Positions 24,572 to 33,013 of a stretch of DNA of 64,000 bases are shown piece by piece (position 1 is the first letter of the stretch; each line of letters opens with the position of its first letter). This DNA comes from Chryseobacterium camelliae. GTDB lineage: Bacteria > Bacteroidota > Bacteroidia > Flavobacteriales > Weeksellaceae. Below the pieces are notes generated by a model. The model worked only from the letters and a program-made list of their open reading frames with translations, ran no database searches and was not told where the DNA came from. The translations under genes and the position numbers were made by a program. The DNA is taken from positions 1,736,001 through 1,800,000 of the forward strand of contig NZ_CP022986.1 in assembly GCF_002770595.1 (NCBI RefSeq), given 5' to 3'.

Positions 24572-24941
24572 TATTTACGAATATGCCGTAATCCGGCTGG
24601 TGCCCAAAGTGGAGCGGGAGGAGTTTTTCAATATCGGACTGATCATGTTTTCGAAAAAGAAAAAATACATCCGGGTAGAATTTTACCTGTGTCCCGATAA
24701 ATTCAGGCTGATGCACAGCAAGCTGGATTATGAGGATATCATCAGGAACCTGGTCAGCTTTCAGAAAGTCGCTCACGGAGACCGTGACGGGGGCCCTATT
24801 GCATTATTGGACATACCGGAACGATTCCGCTGGCTTACCGCAGTAAAAAGTGCCGTCATACAGACATCCCGGCCACATCCGGGAAAATCCAAAGACCTTG
24901 ATCATACTTTTGGTAGACTTTTTGAGGAGTTAGTACGATAA
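24558..24941 (+). CDS. DUF3037 protein
   Basis: A 127-residue protein with the family's opening pattern YEYAVIRLVPKVEREEFFNIGLIMF (about 7-31, two blocks) and a later GGPIALLDIPERFRWLTAVKSAVIQ segment. No catalytic motif is evident. It starts inside the last codons of the HipA-like gene, so the two are translated together and probably act together. Function unknown. Confidence 0.83.
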   Translation: MQEDNIYEYAVIRLVPKVEREEFFNIGLIMFSKKKKYIRVEFYLCPDKFRLMHSKLDYEDIIRNLVSFQKVAHGDRDGGPIALLDIPERFRWLTAVKSAVIQTSRPHPGKSKDLDHTFGRLFEELVR

Positions 24942-24960
24942 CACGCATCAAAAGTACTTT

Positions 24961-26031
24961 ATGAATTCATCAGTCTTCGCTACTTCTTTACGCAGGTTTT
25001 CCACAAACCTGCTTTTTGTTGTTTTTACAGCATTATTTCAATTTACCTACAGCCAGCAGATTCCGGAAAAGACTTCGGCACCCGTGAGCACCCTCTTACC
25101 GGCAAGAACAATAGTATCTGAAAATATAGTATATAAGACCGATGAAAACGGCAAATCCATCGCTATGGATATTTACAGGCCTACAACAGCAGGCAACGAA
25201 AAGCTTCCGGTGCTGATTTACATTCACGGAGGCGGATGGGTACAGGGCGATAAAACCATCCGCGCCGATAGTTATATTGAAGATATGATCCTGAAACTGG
25301 TTGAAAAGCAATATGCCGTTGTGAGCATTGACTATACCCTGGTCAGCCCGGATATTCATTTCCCTGCACCGGTACAGGACTGTAAAGATGCCATACGCTG
25401 GGTGAGAAAAAATGCAGAAAAATACCATTTTGATACCGGAAATATAGGACTTTTCGGCGCTTCTGCAGGAGCACACCTGTCGCTTCTGGCTGCCTATACG
25501 GACGATACTCAATTCAAAGGATCGCAGGAACTGGCACCTTATTCTGCCAAGGTGAACTATGTGGTTGATAATTTCGGACCGGCAGATCTCAATAAACTAC
25601 TTCATACAAGAGTGGGAAGGTTTCCGGTTTTCCTGATCGGATTATTTTCAAAACAAATTGTTGAGCTCAGGGAAAACCTGATCCGCGGAATCTCAGGGTA
25701 TGAGATCAAAACAGACAAAAGAAAAGTGGTTGAATATTTTAAAACCATCTCCCCGGTGACTTATTCCTCCCATGGAATCCCTACGCTGATTCTTCAGGGC
25801 AATAAGGATAAAATCGTTCCGCTACAGCAGTCAATGAAACTCAGCCAACAGTTAACCGACCATAATATCAATAACAAACTGGTTGTAGTGGAAGGTGGCG
25901 TACATGGTTTCTGGACTACTGATAAGGCTTACCTTAAGCGTCTTACGGACCAAATGGTTGATTTCGTTGTTTCGCAGAAGAAGAATGCCGTGCACCAGGC
26001 TTCAGCAGGCACCATGGGCGTTGCAAAATAA
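24961..26031 (+). CDS. Exported alpha/beta hydrolase (acetyl-esterase/lipase type)
   Basis: A 356-residue protein with a signal peptide (about 1-31, ending TYSQQ). The mature domain is of the BD-FAE/hormone-sensitive-lipase type: oxyanion motif IHGGGWVQGDK (about 88-98), nucleophile elbow FGASAGAHLS (about 164-173), acid in GNKDKIVPL (about 280-288) and His in GGVHGFW (about 306-312). It would hydrolyse esters, perhaps acetylated sugars, in the periplasm. It starts 19 bp after DUF3037 and may share that transcript, though the functions look unrelated. Confidence 0.85.
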   Translation: MNSSVFATSLRRFSTNLLFVVFTALFQFTYSQQIPEKTSAPVSTLLPARTIVSENIVYKTDENGKSIAMDIYRPTTAGNEKLPVLIYIHGGGWVQGDKTIRADSYIEDMILKLVEKQYAVVSIDYTLVSPDIHFPAPVQDCKDAIRWVRKNAEKYHFDTGNIGLFGASAGAHLSLLAAYTDDTQFKGSQELAPYSAKVNYVVDNFGPADLNKLLHTRVGRFPVFLIGLFSKQIVELRENLIRGISGYEIKTDKRKVVEYFKTISPVTYSSHGIPTLILQGNKDKIVPLQQSMKLSQQLTDHNINNKLVVVEGGVHGFWTTDKAYLKRLTDQMVDFVVSQKKNAVHQASAGTMGVAK

Positions 26032-26332
26032 TTTGCTCTGGGTGATATTTATTTTACAGCGTTCAGGTCGTGCACCTATGACAAAAAAGTCATAATTGTA
26101 CCGGCAATATCATCAGTCTTCAACTTTATGACTAAGAGTACACATTTCATATTTAACAACAATAAAAATCTAATAACCAATCACATACATCATCAATTAT
26201 CTGATAATTTGCTAATTTGATATACATATCATATTTTTTATGCTTAAAATAGCTAACTTGGCCCAATGCCTATAGCATTCACATTAAACTGAATCAAACG
26301 TTACATTATTTTATTCAATAAACATACATGAT
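26032..26332. other. Intergenic region upstream of cstA
   Basis: A 301-bp AT-rich region with no gene. It contains one clear palindrome (26218-26231) but no full TTTG-N19-TAnnTTTG promoter; TAACTTGG at 26254-26261 is the closest -7 match. Confidence 0.5.
26218..26231. promoter_or_regulatory. Candidate operator upstream of cstA
   Basis: TGATAT-N2-ATATCA, a dyad with exact 6-bp arms, lies about 100 bp before the cstA ATG. No regulator gene is adjacent. The role is a guess. Confidence 0.3.
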
Positions 26333-28174
26333 ATGGAATTTCTCAATAACATTAATGCACTGACCCTTGTTTTCACCTCCCTGCTTATTTTTGCTATTGC
26401 GTACCGGTTTTACGGTATTTATATAGCCAATAAAGTACTCAGGCTAAACGACAATAATACTACCCCAGCCATAGAATTTGCTGACGGCAAAGATTATGTG
26501 GCTACCAACAAGAATGTACTTTTCGGACATCATTTTGCAGCGATTGCTGCTGCGGGACCCCTTGTAGGTCCTGTACTGGCAGCCCAGTTCGGCTATCTTC
26601 CCGGTACATTATGGATCCTGATCGGCTGTGTTCTCGGCGGCGGCGTGCATGACATGGTGGTATTGTTTGCTTCCGTACGGCACAAAGGGCAGAGCCTTGC
26701 CACCATCGCTTCCAAGGAAATCGGGAAAACAACCGGTACAGTAGCCGGTTTTGCCATTTTATTCATTCTGATCCTGACCCTTGCAGGGCTTTCACTTGCC
26801 TGTATCAATGCAATGCATGAGGCTTCCTGGTCCCTGTTTACGGTAGTGATTACGATGCCTATCGCCATTATTATGGGCCTGATTATGCGGTACCGGAAAA
26901 ATTCGGTTACTTTTGCTAGCATCCTGGGCGGGATTTTATTGATTGCAGGAATCATCGGCGGCCATAACCTGATGCAGAATGAAACGATGAACAATCTTTT
27001 CTCATGGGACATCAGCACCATTTCCATTGCCATCCCGCTATACGGTTTCCTGGCTTCCGTCCTTCCGGTATGGCTTCTCCTGGTTCCGAGAGATTACCTG
27101 TCAACCTACCTGAAGATAGGCACCATCATTATGCTGGCTATTGGGGTCATCGTTATTCATCCGACCATTCAGATGCCGGCTTTAACGCAATTTATTCATG
27201 GCGGAGGACCGGTAATCGGTGGACCTGTACTGCCGTTTATTTTTATCGTCATTGCCTGTGGTGCCATATCCGGTTTCCATGCCGTTATTGCCACCGGTAC
27301 GACTCCTAAAATGCTGAACCGGGAACGGGAAATCCTTTTTGTAGGCTACGGAGCGATGCTGGTGGAAGGTTTTGTGGCTTTAATGGCCCTGATTGCCGCC
27401 TGTACCTTAATGCCCGGAGATTATTTTGCCATCAACACCCCGAAAGAATCCTATGATGCTTTCCTGGCCGCACACCCATCGCTTCACGGTGTGGATATCG
27501 ATTATTTTTCTGAAAGAATCGGCATTGATCTTCACGGCCGGACCGGAGGTGCGGTTTCCCTGGCTGTGGGAATGGCCCATATCTTCAATAAAATCCCGTA
27601 TATGGACCAGCTGATGGCCTATTGGTACAACTTCGCCATCATGTTTGAAGCCGTTTTCATCCTTACCGCCATCGATGCAGGTACGCGGGTAGGAAGATTT
27701 TTCCTGCAGGAAATGTTAGGCTCAGTGGTTCCTAAATTCAATGATAAAAACTGGGTGCCGGGAATCATTATCAGCAGCCTGCTGTTTACATTTGCCTGGG
27801 GATACCTGGTGTATACGGGAAATGTGAGCAGCATCTGGCCCTTATTCGGAATCAGCAACCAGCTTCTTGCTGCCTGCGGACTGATTGTATGTACAACCAT
27901 GCTCATCCGTATGAACAGGGGAAAATATGCCCTCTGCTCCGCCATCCCCGGTGTCTTCATGGCCGTCATTACTTTCTGGGCCGGTTACGTACAGGTCACG
28001 GAAATTTATATTCCTAAACAACAGTATCTCTTAGCTGCATTAGCCGCAATAGCCATGATCCTGATGCTGGTTGTATTCGTAGGTGCTTTCAGGAAATGGT
28101 ATGAACTTTTGAAAATCAAAACTACTGTTACCGATTTTTACGGTGAAGAGGTAAAAGAACTGGTGGAAAGGTGA
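26333..28174 (+). CDS. cstA: Carbon starvation protein CstA (peptide/pyruvate transporter family)
   Basis: A 613-residue inner membrane protein with roughly 16 hydrophobic helices. The opening (ALTLVFTSLLIFAIAYRFYGIYIANKVL, two blocks) and FGHHFAAIAAAGPLVGPVLAAQFGYLPG (about 64-91, two blocks) are CstA signatures. Family members take up peptides or pyruvate under nutrient limitation. Somewhat shorter than E. coli CstA, as in other short family forms. It stands alone, after a long AT-rich upstream region that may carry starvation control. Confidence 0.93.
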   Translation: MEFLNNINALTLVFTSLLIFAIAYRFYGIYIANKVLRLNDNNTTPAIEFADGKDYVATNKNVLFGHHFAAIAAAGPLVGPVLAAQFGYLPGTLWILIGCVLGGGVHDMVVLFASVRHKGQSLATIASKEIGKTTGTVAGFAILFILILTLAGLSLACINAMHEASWSLFTVVITMPIAIIMGLIMRYRKNSVTFASILGGILLIAGIIGGHNLMQNETMNNLFSWDISTISIAIPLYGFLASVLPVWLLLVPRDYLSTYLKIGTIIMLAIGVIVIHPTIQMPALTQFIHGGGPVIGGPVLPFIFIVIACGAISGFHAVIATGTTPKMLNREREILFVGYGAMLVEGFVALMALIAACTLMPGDYFAINTPKESYDAFLAAHPSLHGVDIDYFSERIGIDLHGRTGGAVSLAVGMAHIFNKIPYMDQLMAYWYNFAIMFEAVFILTAIDAGTRVGRFFLQEMLGSVVPKFNDKNWVPGIIISSLLFTFAWGYLVYTGNVSSIWPLFGISNQLLAACGLIVCTTMLIRMNRGKYALCSAIPGVFMAVITFWAGYVQVTEIYIPKQQYLLAALAAIAMILMLVVFVGAFRKWYELLKIKTTVTDFYGEEVKELVER

Positions 28175-28189
28175 CGGATTTTGAGTTGT

Positions 28190-28305
28190 GAATGGGTCAA
28201 TAGTCAATTCGCTGTGCTTGTCAATTTGTATAGTCAACAATCTACCATTCACTTGCGGAGCAAAATTCACCATTGACTGCGAAGCACATTCACTATTGAT
28301 CAATT
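28190..28305 (+). repeat. Degenerate short repeats (TGCGxAGCA...TTCACxATTGA)
   Basis: Imperfect copies of units like TGCGGAGCAAAATTCACC and TGCGAAGCACATTCACT, with reversed variants (TCAATAGTCAATTCGCTG), fill the gap between cstA and the convergent PLD-like gene. They end in the palindrome GATCAATTGATC. No reading frame is evident. Confidence 0.55.
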
Positions 28306-29070
28306 GATCGGTTCTGAATACAGCTGGCTTCCCCAGTACTGGACGTCTCTTTCCGCCAATTCCGAACTGGATAGCAACCGGTCTACTTCCTCTGCAATTT
28401 TGCGTACAGCGTTGGGATCGGCCGTCCTGATCCTGGTCTCATAATTTTCCTTGACCCCTTTCGCGGTAAAGTTCAGGGAGCCCATATACGCAATTTCATC
28501 ATCAATGATGTAAATTTTGCTGTGGATGAATGTTTTATTGATGGAACCGCTTCCCTGGCCGGGTGAAACGAAGACCCTGAACGGGAACAGCTGCTTATAG
28601 GTATAATGATAAATTTTCTTCTTCTTCAGTTCGCTTACGATGTAATTCCGGATCAGAAACAAAAGGACAACAGCAATAAAGCCAAAAGCGAACTTGGGCT
28701 GTTCCAATAAAAAAATCAACGGAATTAGTGCTACAGCGAGACTAATCATTACAAAAAGCAATATGGCAGAAAGGTTTTTCAGGCTGTCATACGACTGCTT
28801 GGCATCCTCATCCACCTGCTGCTCCTGGATGATCAGCTTATTGATGTTCTTTTCATGGCCGTAAAAGTCTTCAATCTCGTCTGTGGTGATCAGGCTGATC
28901 TCAATTCCTTTATTATGCAGGAATATCAGCTCCTTTATCAAATTCGGAGACAGGTAAGGAGAGACGATCTTCACATTCTTTTTGGCATTCCTGATATCCT
29001 GGATCAGCTTGGTACCGGCACTTTTGCCGATATAGATATCGCAGACGGCATTGTTGTAAAATATTCCCAT
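28300..29070 (-). CDS. Membrane-anchored phospholipase D-like protein
   Basis: A 256-residue PLD-superfamily protein with a single HKD motif, HSKIYIIDD plus GSLNF (about 184-200). One HKD implies dimerisation to form the active site, as in Nuc-type nucleases. Two adjacent hydrophobic helices (about 100-145) sit in the middle, between an N-terminal PLD-like strand region and the HKD half. They would hold it in the inner membrane with both halves on the same side. The substrate could be a phospholipid or nucleic acid; sequence does not decide. Confidence 0.78.
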   Translation of the reverse strand: MGIFYNNAVCDIYIGKSAGTKLIQDIRNAKKNVKIVSPYLSPNLIKELIFLHNKGIEISLITTDEIEDFYGHEKNINKLIIQEQQVDEDAKQSYDSLKNLSAILLFVMISLAVALIPLIFLLEQPKFAFGFIAVVLLFLIRNYIVSELKKKKIYHYTYKQLFPFRVFVSPGQGSGSINKTFIHSKIYIIDDEIAYMGSLNFTAKGVKENYETRIRTADPNAVRKIAEEVDRLLSSSELAERDVQYWGSQLYSEPIN

Positions 29071-29232
29071 GTTGAAGTGACAGAATTAAAGAAGTTTAAG
29101 GCGTTGCCTGAATCTAAAATTCATGGATAATGGTTGAGTTTTTAATTTTTTAATTTATTAACCTTTTAAAGCAAAAACTTTGCAAAAGTACATTTTGCAA
29201 AGCTCTTTAGGTAACGGTATTGAATGCTGAGG

Positions 29233-30051
29233 TTATTTTTTCAGTTTTTCAATCCTTTTGATTTCGTTAAGCAGCAAAGGAAATGCAGGCTGGGCCATTC
29301 CAACATGGTCAAATCCCTGCAACTCGTATAAAGTGGTTTCTTTATGCCCTTTCAGTTTCATCATCCTGTTCATGTAGGCATTTTCCTCATATCTTCCCAG
29401 CAGTTCCTTCTCACGGTCGCCGGTGATCAGCAGCAAAGGCGGAGCGTCTGCCCGGATAAAATGGAGCGGAGCCATATCATCGATCCTGGCATCCAGTTCA
29501 TCAATTCCTTTTTCTTTTCTCGTAGTAAAATGTGAAATCATCTGTCCGCTGAACGGAATAATCCCGGCCAGTGCATTGGCATCAAGGCCATACTTCTGAA
29601 GGTATTTTTTATCCAGTCCGACCATAGCAGCAAGGTATCCTCCCGCGGAATGCCCGGAAATGAAAACCAGGTCTTCCCGGCCACCGTATTTTTTGATATT
29701 TTTAAATGCCCACGCTGTAGCCGCTGCCGCATCTTCAATATATTTCGGGGCTTTTACCTTGGGCGACAGGCGGTAATTGACGCCTATCACAGCTATTCCT
29801 TTATTCTTAAGGGCTTCGGGAATTTCTTTTTCACCGCCGGTAATTCCTCCACCATGAAACCATATTACCGTAGGGAAATTTTTGATATTTTTGGGGATAT
29901 AGACGTCCAGCACACAACGTTCGCTAATATAAGCATCTGAAGCGCTGACTTTCTGATCGTAATAGCTGATGTTATTTAATGTCTGGTATTCCTGAGCCAG
30001 AAGCGGCATAGTAACTAGGAACAGAAACAGTCCGGTAAGGATCCTTCGCAT
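29233..30051 (-). CDS. Exported alpha/beta hydrolase (acetyl-esterase type)
   Basis: A 272-residue esterase/lipase with a signal peptide (about 1-19, ending PLLAQ). Oxyanion motif WFHGGGITGGEK (about 64-75), nucleophile elbow ISGHSAGGYLA (about 131-141), likely acid in ITGDREKELL and His in GFDHVGM near the C-terminus. The longer frame adds 28 residues upstream, but the signal peptide starts at this ATG. It lies downstream of a large TonB receptor with a terminator between, so it is probably a separate unit. Substrate unknown. Confidence 0.84.
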   Translation of the reverse strand: MRRILTGLFLFLVTMPLLAQEYQTLNNISYYDQKVSASDAYISERCVLDVYIPKNIKNFPTVIWFHGGGITGGEKEIPEALKNKGIAVIGVNYRLSPKVKAPKYIEDAAAATAWAFKNIKKYGGREDLVFISGHSAGGYLAAMVGLDKKYLQKYGLDANALAGIIPFSGQMISHFTTRKEKGIDELDARIDDMAPLHFIRADAPPLLLITGDREKELLGRYEENAYMNRMMKLKGHKETTLYELQGFDHVGMAQPAFPLLLNEIKRIEKLKK

Positions 30052-30120
30052 AATCAATTCTTTTACCACGAAGATAAACAATATTGCGGTACTGCGGTAT
30101 GATCCTGACAAAACAGCAAT

Positions 30121-30149
30121 AAAAAGCGGGCCCAATACCTGAGCCCGCT
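30121..30149 (-). terminator. Terminator of the second TonB receptor gene
   Basis: Seven-bp GC-rich stem AGCGGGC / GCCCGCT with an 11-nt loop, followed on the minus strand by TTTTT. Confidence 0.8.
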
Positions 30150-30170
30150 AACCGAAAAAATGAATATACA

Positions 30171-32891
30171 TTAAAAATTAAAATTGAGTCTGGTAAATAC
30201 GTACCTTCCGTTTTGCCCGAACTGTGACGTTGACCTTGAATAAATAAACTGGTCATTATTGGTGGAAGCCGGAAGGTTTTTAGTCGGATAAATATCAAAT
30301 AGATTGTTGACCCCTACCGTAAGCCCTATATTTTTGGTAAACCGGTATGCGGCAGAAATATCCGTAATGATTTTGTCCCCTATTTTCTGGTGCTCATTCC
30401 ATTCGGTAATTCCGTCACCGTTGGCATCAATGATATCAGCTCCCGTCACGGCTCCGAAGTAGGTATTCCTAAGATAGAAATCAGCACCTTTCCAGGAAAT
30501 ATTGTGGGAAAGGCTTGCTTTAAATCTCGGAACTGCTTCCTCGAGGTACACCCTTGACTTTTCAGAAAAATAAATATTTTCAAGGTTTGCAGACTGAAGC
30601 AGTCCGGTAGAGTGAATATCTCCTACCCTCCTGGTCTGGTTCAGGTTAATGGCAAAGTTATTATCCAGCCTCAGCTCCGAAAATTTTTTCTGGTGTGAGA
30701 TAACAATGTCCACACCACGGGTTTCCGTATCGATGGCGTTGGCAAAAAACTGTCCGGCATTAACTCCTGCCTGATCAAAAGCCGCCCTTGCAGCGTCAGG
30801 AACGATTGCCCTCGTAAACTGATCGGTCAGGATAACCCTGTTGTTGATCTTCGTGAAATATCCGTCTGCCGTAAAGCTCAGATTAACGGAAGGAATTCTG
30901 TAGGTAAACCCTACACTTCCCGATTTGGATGTTTCCTGTTTCAGTTTAGGAATCCCGAGCAGGCCTGCAATGGCAGAATCGTTACTGAAGGTTCCCACTT
31001 CCAACAGCTGATTATTGGTAAACAGCGTTGACGTTACGTTATAATAAATCTGGTGAATGGAAGGAGCCCTGAATCCTGTAGAGCCGGCGAACCTGAAATT
31101 AAAATTGTCATCCAGCTTGATCCTGGAGGCAAGTTTATAATTGAAGGTGGACCCGAAATCCGAATAGTTTTCATAACGCGCGGCAGCATCCACCAGGAGC
31201 CATCTGTTGAAATTCATTTCAACATCTGCATAGGCAGCAACTGACTGCCTGCTCTTATCCACTGCATTTGCCGGCCTGAATCCACTGAACACCTGCGAGC
31301 CTCCTGCAAGAGCACTTCCGAAGAAATCTGTAGGGCGCTGGGTATTTCCCGTCCATACATTTCCGTTGACATCATACGTAGCATAAGAAGCCTCTTCCCC
31401 TGCGGTTATGGTGAAATTCTCGTACCGGTGTTCCCCTCCGAATGCCACGTTGATCCCGTTCCAAACATCATATTTCTTTGAAAAATCCAGGTTGATCGTA
31501 TTCTGGGAAAACTTCAGCCCTCCGGCCCTGAATTCGTTCGGGGAGGCAAACCTCAGCGAAGTATTGCCGGTATTCTTAATGGTGTAATCAAATGAATTCT
31601 GACCGAAGGTATTGCTCAGATCGATATTCCATCCTTTCCAGTTTCCTTTTACTCCGGCCGCCAGGGAAATATCCTGGATATCAGTGCCGATCTGCGGAAG
31701 GTATCCGTTAGGATACAAAGCGGTAAAAGTCCTGCTCTGGTTAGGCCTTCTGTAAAAACCGCCGGACGTTCCGTTCCTCATGCTGTAGCCCCCGAAAGTA
31801 TATACTTTCCACTGATCGTTCAACGGGACTTCCATATTGAGAAACAGCTGATGGTTATTGAGCTTCGACTGCCCTACCTGCATATTGAAATCTTTACGAG
31901 ACTGCCCTCTGTATGCCAGTTCCTGATTGGTAAAATCCTGCCCCAATAATGCCTGCAACGCACTGATGGAATTAGCGGACTGTATCTGGGACTGGAAAAT
32001 CGGTGAAAAATAATCTACCTGCTGTGCATATTGATGGATGGAATTAATGATCTGCTGGCTGTTCGGGGTTGAATTGATATTGCTGAACAGAGATGATAAG
32101 TTTACCCCATTATTCAGGGCACGCTGTTCCACTGCATTATAGGCATTGTATATATTCCCGCTTTCCGTGCCGGCCCGGTAGGTTGGCTCCCGGAACTGGG
32201 ATGTCCACGTGATATTATAAAAGCCGCCCTTTTTTCCTATTTTGTTGCCGTAATTCAGGTCAACCTGAATATTCTGGCCATCAAAATCCCCTATATGGTC
32301 ATTCGCAGCAGGCGTCAGGTTTCCTCCATAGCTTACCTGCCCGGTAAGTTTGCCCGTATCTCTTTTAAGGCTTAAATTAATGACTCCTGCAATAGCATCT
32401 GAACCGTATTGTGCCGAAGCACCATCTCTCAATACTTCAATTCTGCTGACCGCGAATGAAGGGATGGCATTCAGGTCTGTCCCAACCGTTCCTCTTCCGG
32501 GTGTACCGTTAACATTAACCAAAGCAGAAGTATGCCTCCTTTTTTCATTGATGAGCACCAATACCTGATCCGGCCCCAATCCTCTGAGCTGTGCGGGATC
32601 CAGGTGATCTGTTCCGTCTGAATTGGTCTGAACCGTTGAGGTAAATGAGGGAGCCACAGCATTCAGGATCTGGGCGATATTGGTCTGCGGTAAAGTAACA
32701 GAAACTTCCTTAAGATTAAATACATCCACCGGCACCGGGCTGTCTGCTTTCGATCTTGCCCCACCCCTGGATCCTAAAATTACCACTTCTTCCACATTGC
32801 CGGTTTTCAGGCTGTCATTCTGCTGGGCGTATGCAAACGTACCCAGAAAAAATACGACAGACGCTGATAAAATAGTCTTTCTACTTGCCAT
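30171..32891 (-). CDS. TonB-dependent outer membrane receptor
   Basis: A 906-residue receptor with a signal peptide (about 1-22, ending TFAYAQ), a plug domain (about 50-165; LRGLGPDQVLVLINEKRRH and RIEVLRDGASAQYGSDAIAGVINL in two blocks), and a barrel ending in YVFTRLNFNF with a terminal Phe, as outer membrane barrels require. The large size suggests a bulky ligand such as a siderophore or oligosaccharide. No SusD-type partner or TonB/ExbB genes are next to it. A partial promoter overlapped by an inverted repeat lies upstream. Confidence 0.88.
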   Translation of the reverse strand: MASRKTILSASVVFFLGTFAYAQQNDSLKTGNVEEVVILGSRGGARSKADSPVPVDVFNLKEVSVTLPQTNIAQILNAVAPSFTSTVQTNSDGTDHLDPAQLRGLGPDQVLVLINEKRRHTSALVNVNGTPGRGTVGTDLNAIPSFAVSRIEVLRDGASAQYGSDAIAGVINLSLKRDTGKLTGQVSYGGNLTPAANDHIGDFDGQNIQVDLNYGNKIGKKGGFYNITWTSQFREPTYRAGTESGNIYNAYNAVEQRALNNGVNLSSLFSNINSTPNSQQIINSIHQYAQQVDYFSPIFQSQIQSANSISALQALLGQDFTNQELAYRGQSRKDFNMQVGQSKLNNHQLFLNMEVPLNDQWKVYTFGGYSMRNGTSGGFYRRPNQSRTFTALYPNGYLPQIGTDIQDISLAAGVKGNWKGWNIDLSNTFGQNSFDYTIKNTGNTSLRFASPNEFRAGGLKFSQNTINLDFSKKYDVWNGINVAFGGEHRYENFTITAGEEASYATYDVNGNVWTGNTQRPTDFFGSALAGGSQVFSGFRPANAVDKSRQSVAAYADVEMNFNRWLLVDAAARYENYSDFGSTFNYKLASRIKLDDNFNFRFAGSTGFRAPSIHQIYYNVTSTLFTNNQLLEVGTFSNDSAIAGLLGIPKLKQETSKSGSVGFTYRIPSVNLSFTADGYFTKINNRVILTDQFTRAIVPDAARAAFDQAGVNAGQFFANAIDTETRGVDIVISHQKKFSELRLDNNFAINLNQTRRVGDIHSTGLLQSANLENIYFSEKSRVYLEEAVPRFKASLSHNISWKGADFYLRNTYFGAVTGADIIDANGDGITEWNEHQKIGDKIITDISAAYRFTKNIGLTVGVNNLFDIYPTKNLPASTNNDQFIYSRSTSQFGQNGRYVFTRLNFNF

Positions 32892-32949
32892 ACATTTCTG
32901 ATTTTATGAATTAATCTGCTCTTTAGCGGCAACAAAAATAATTCATATT

Positions 32950-32970
32950 TATTAGTCCACAAAACTAATA
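32950..32970. promoter_or_regulatory. -7 box and overlapping dyad of the second TonB receptor
   Basis: On the minus strand TAGTTTTG (32967-32960) matches TAnnTTTG. It lies inside TATTAG-N9-CTAATA. The -33 position is only T-rich. The arrangement resembles the dyad over the -7 box of the other TonB receptor. Confidence 0.4.
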
Positions 32971-33013
32971 GACTTATAAATGACAGAAAATGTTTTTTAT
33001 CAGTTTTTAATTT

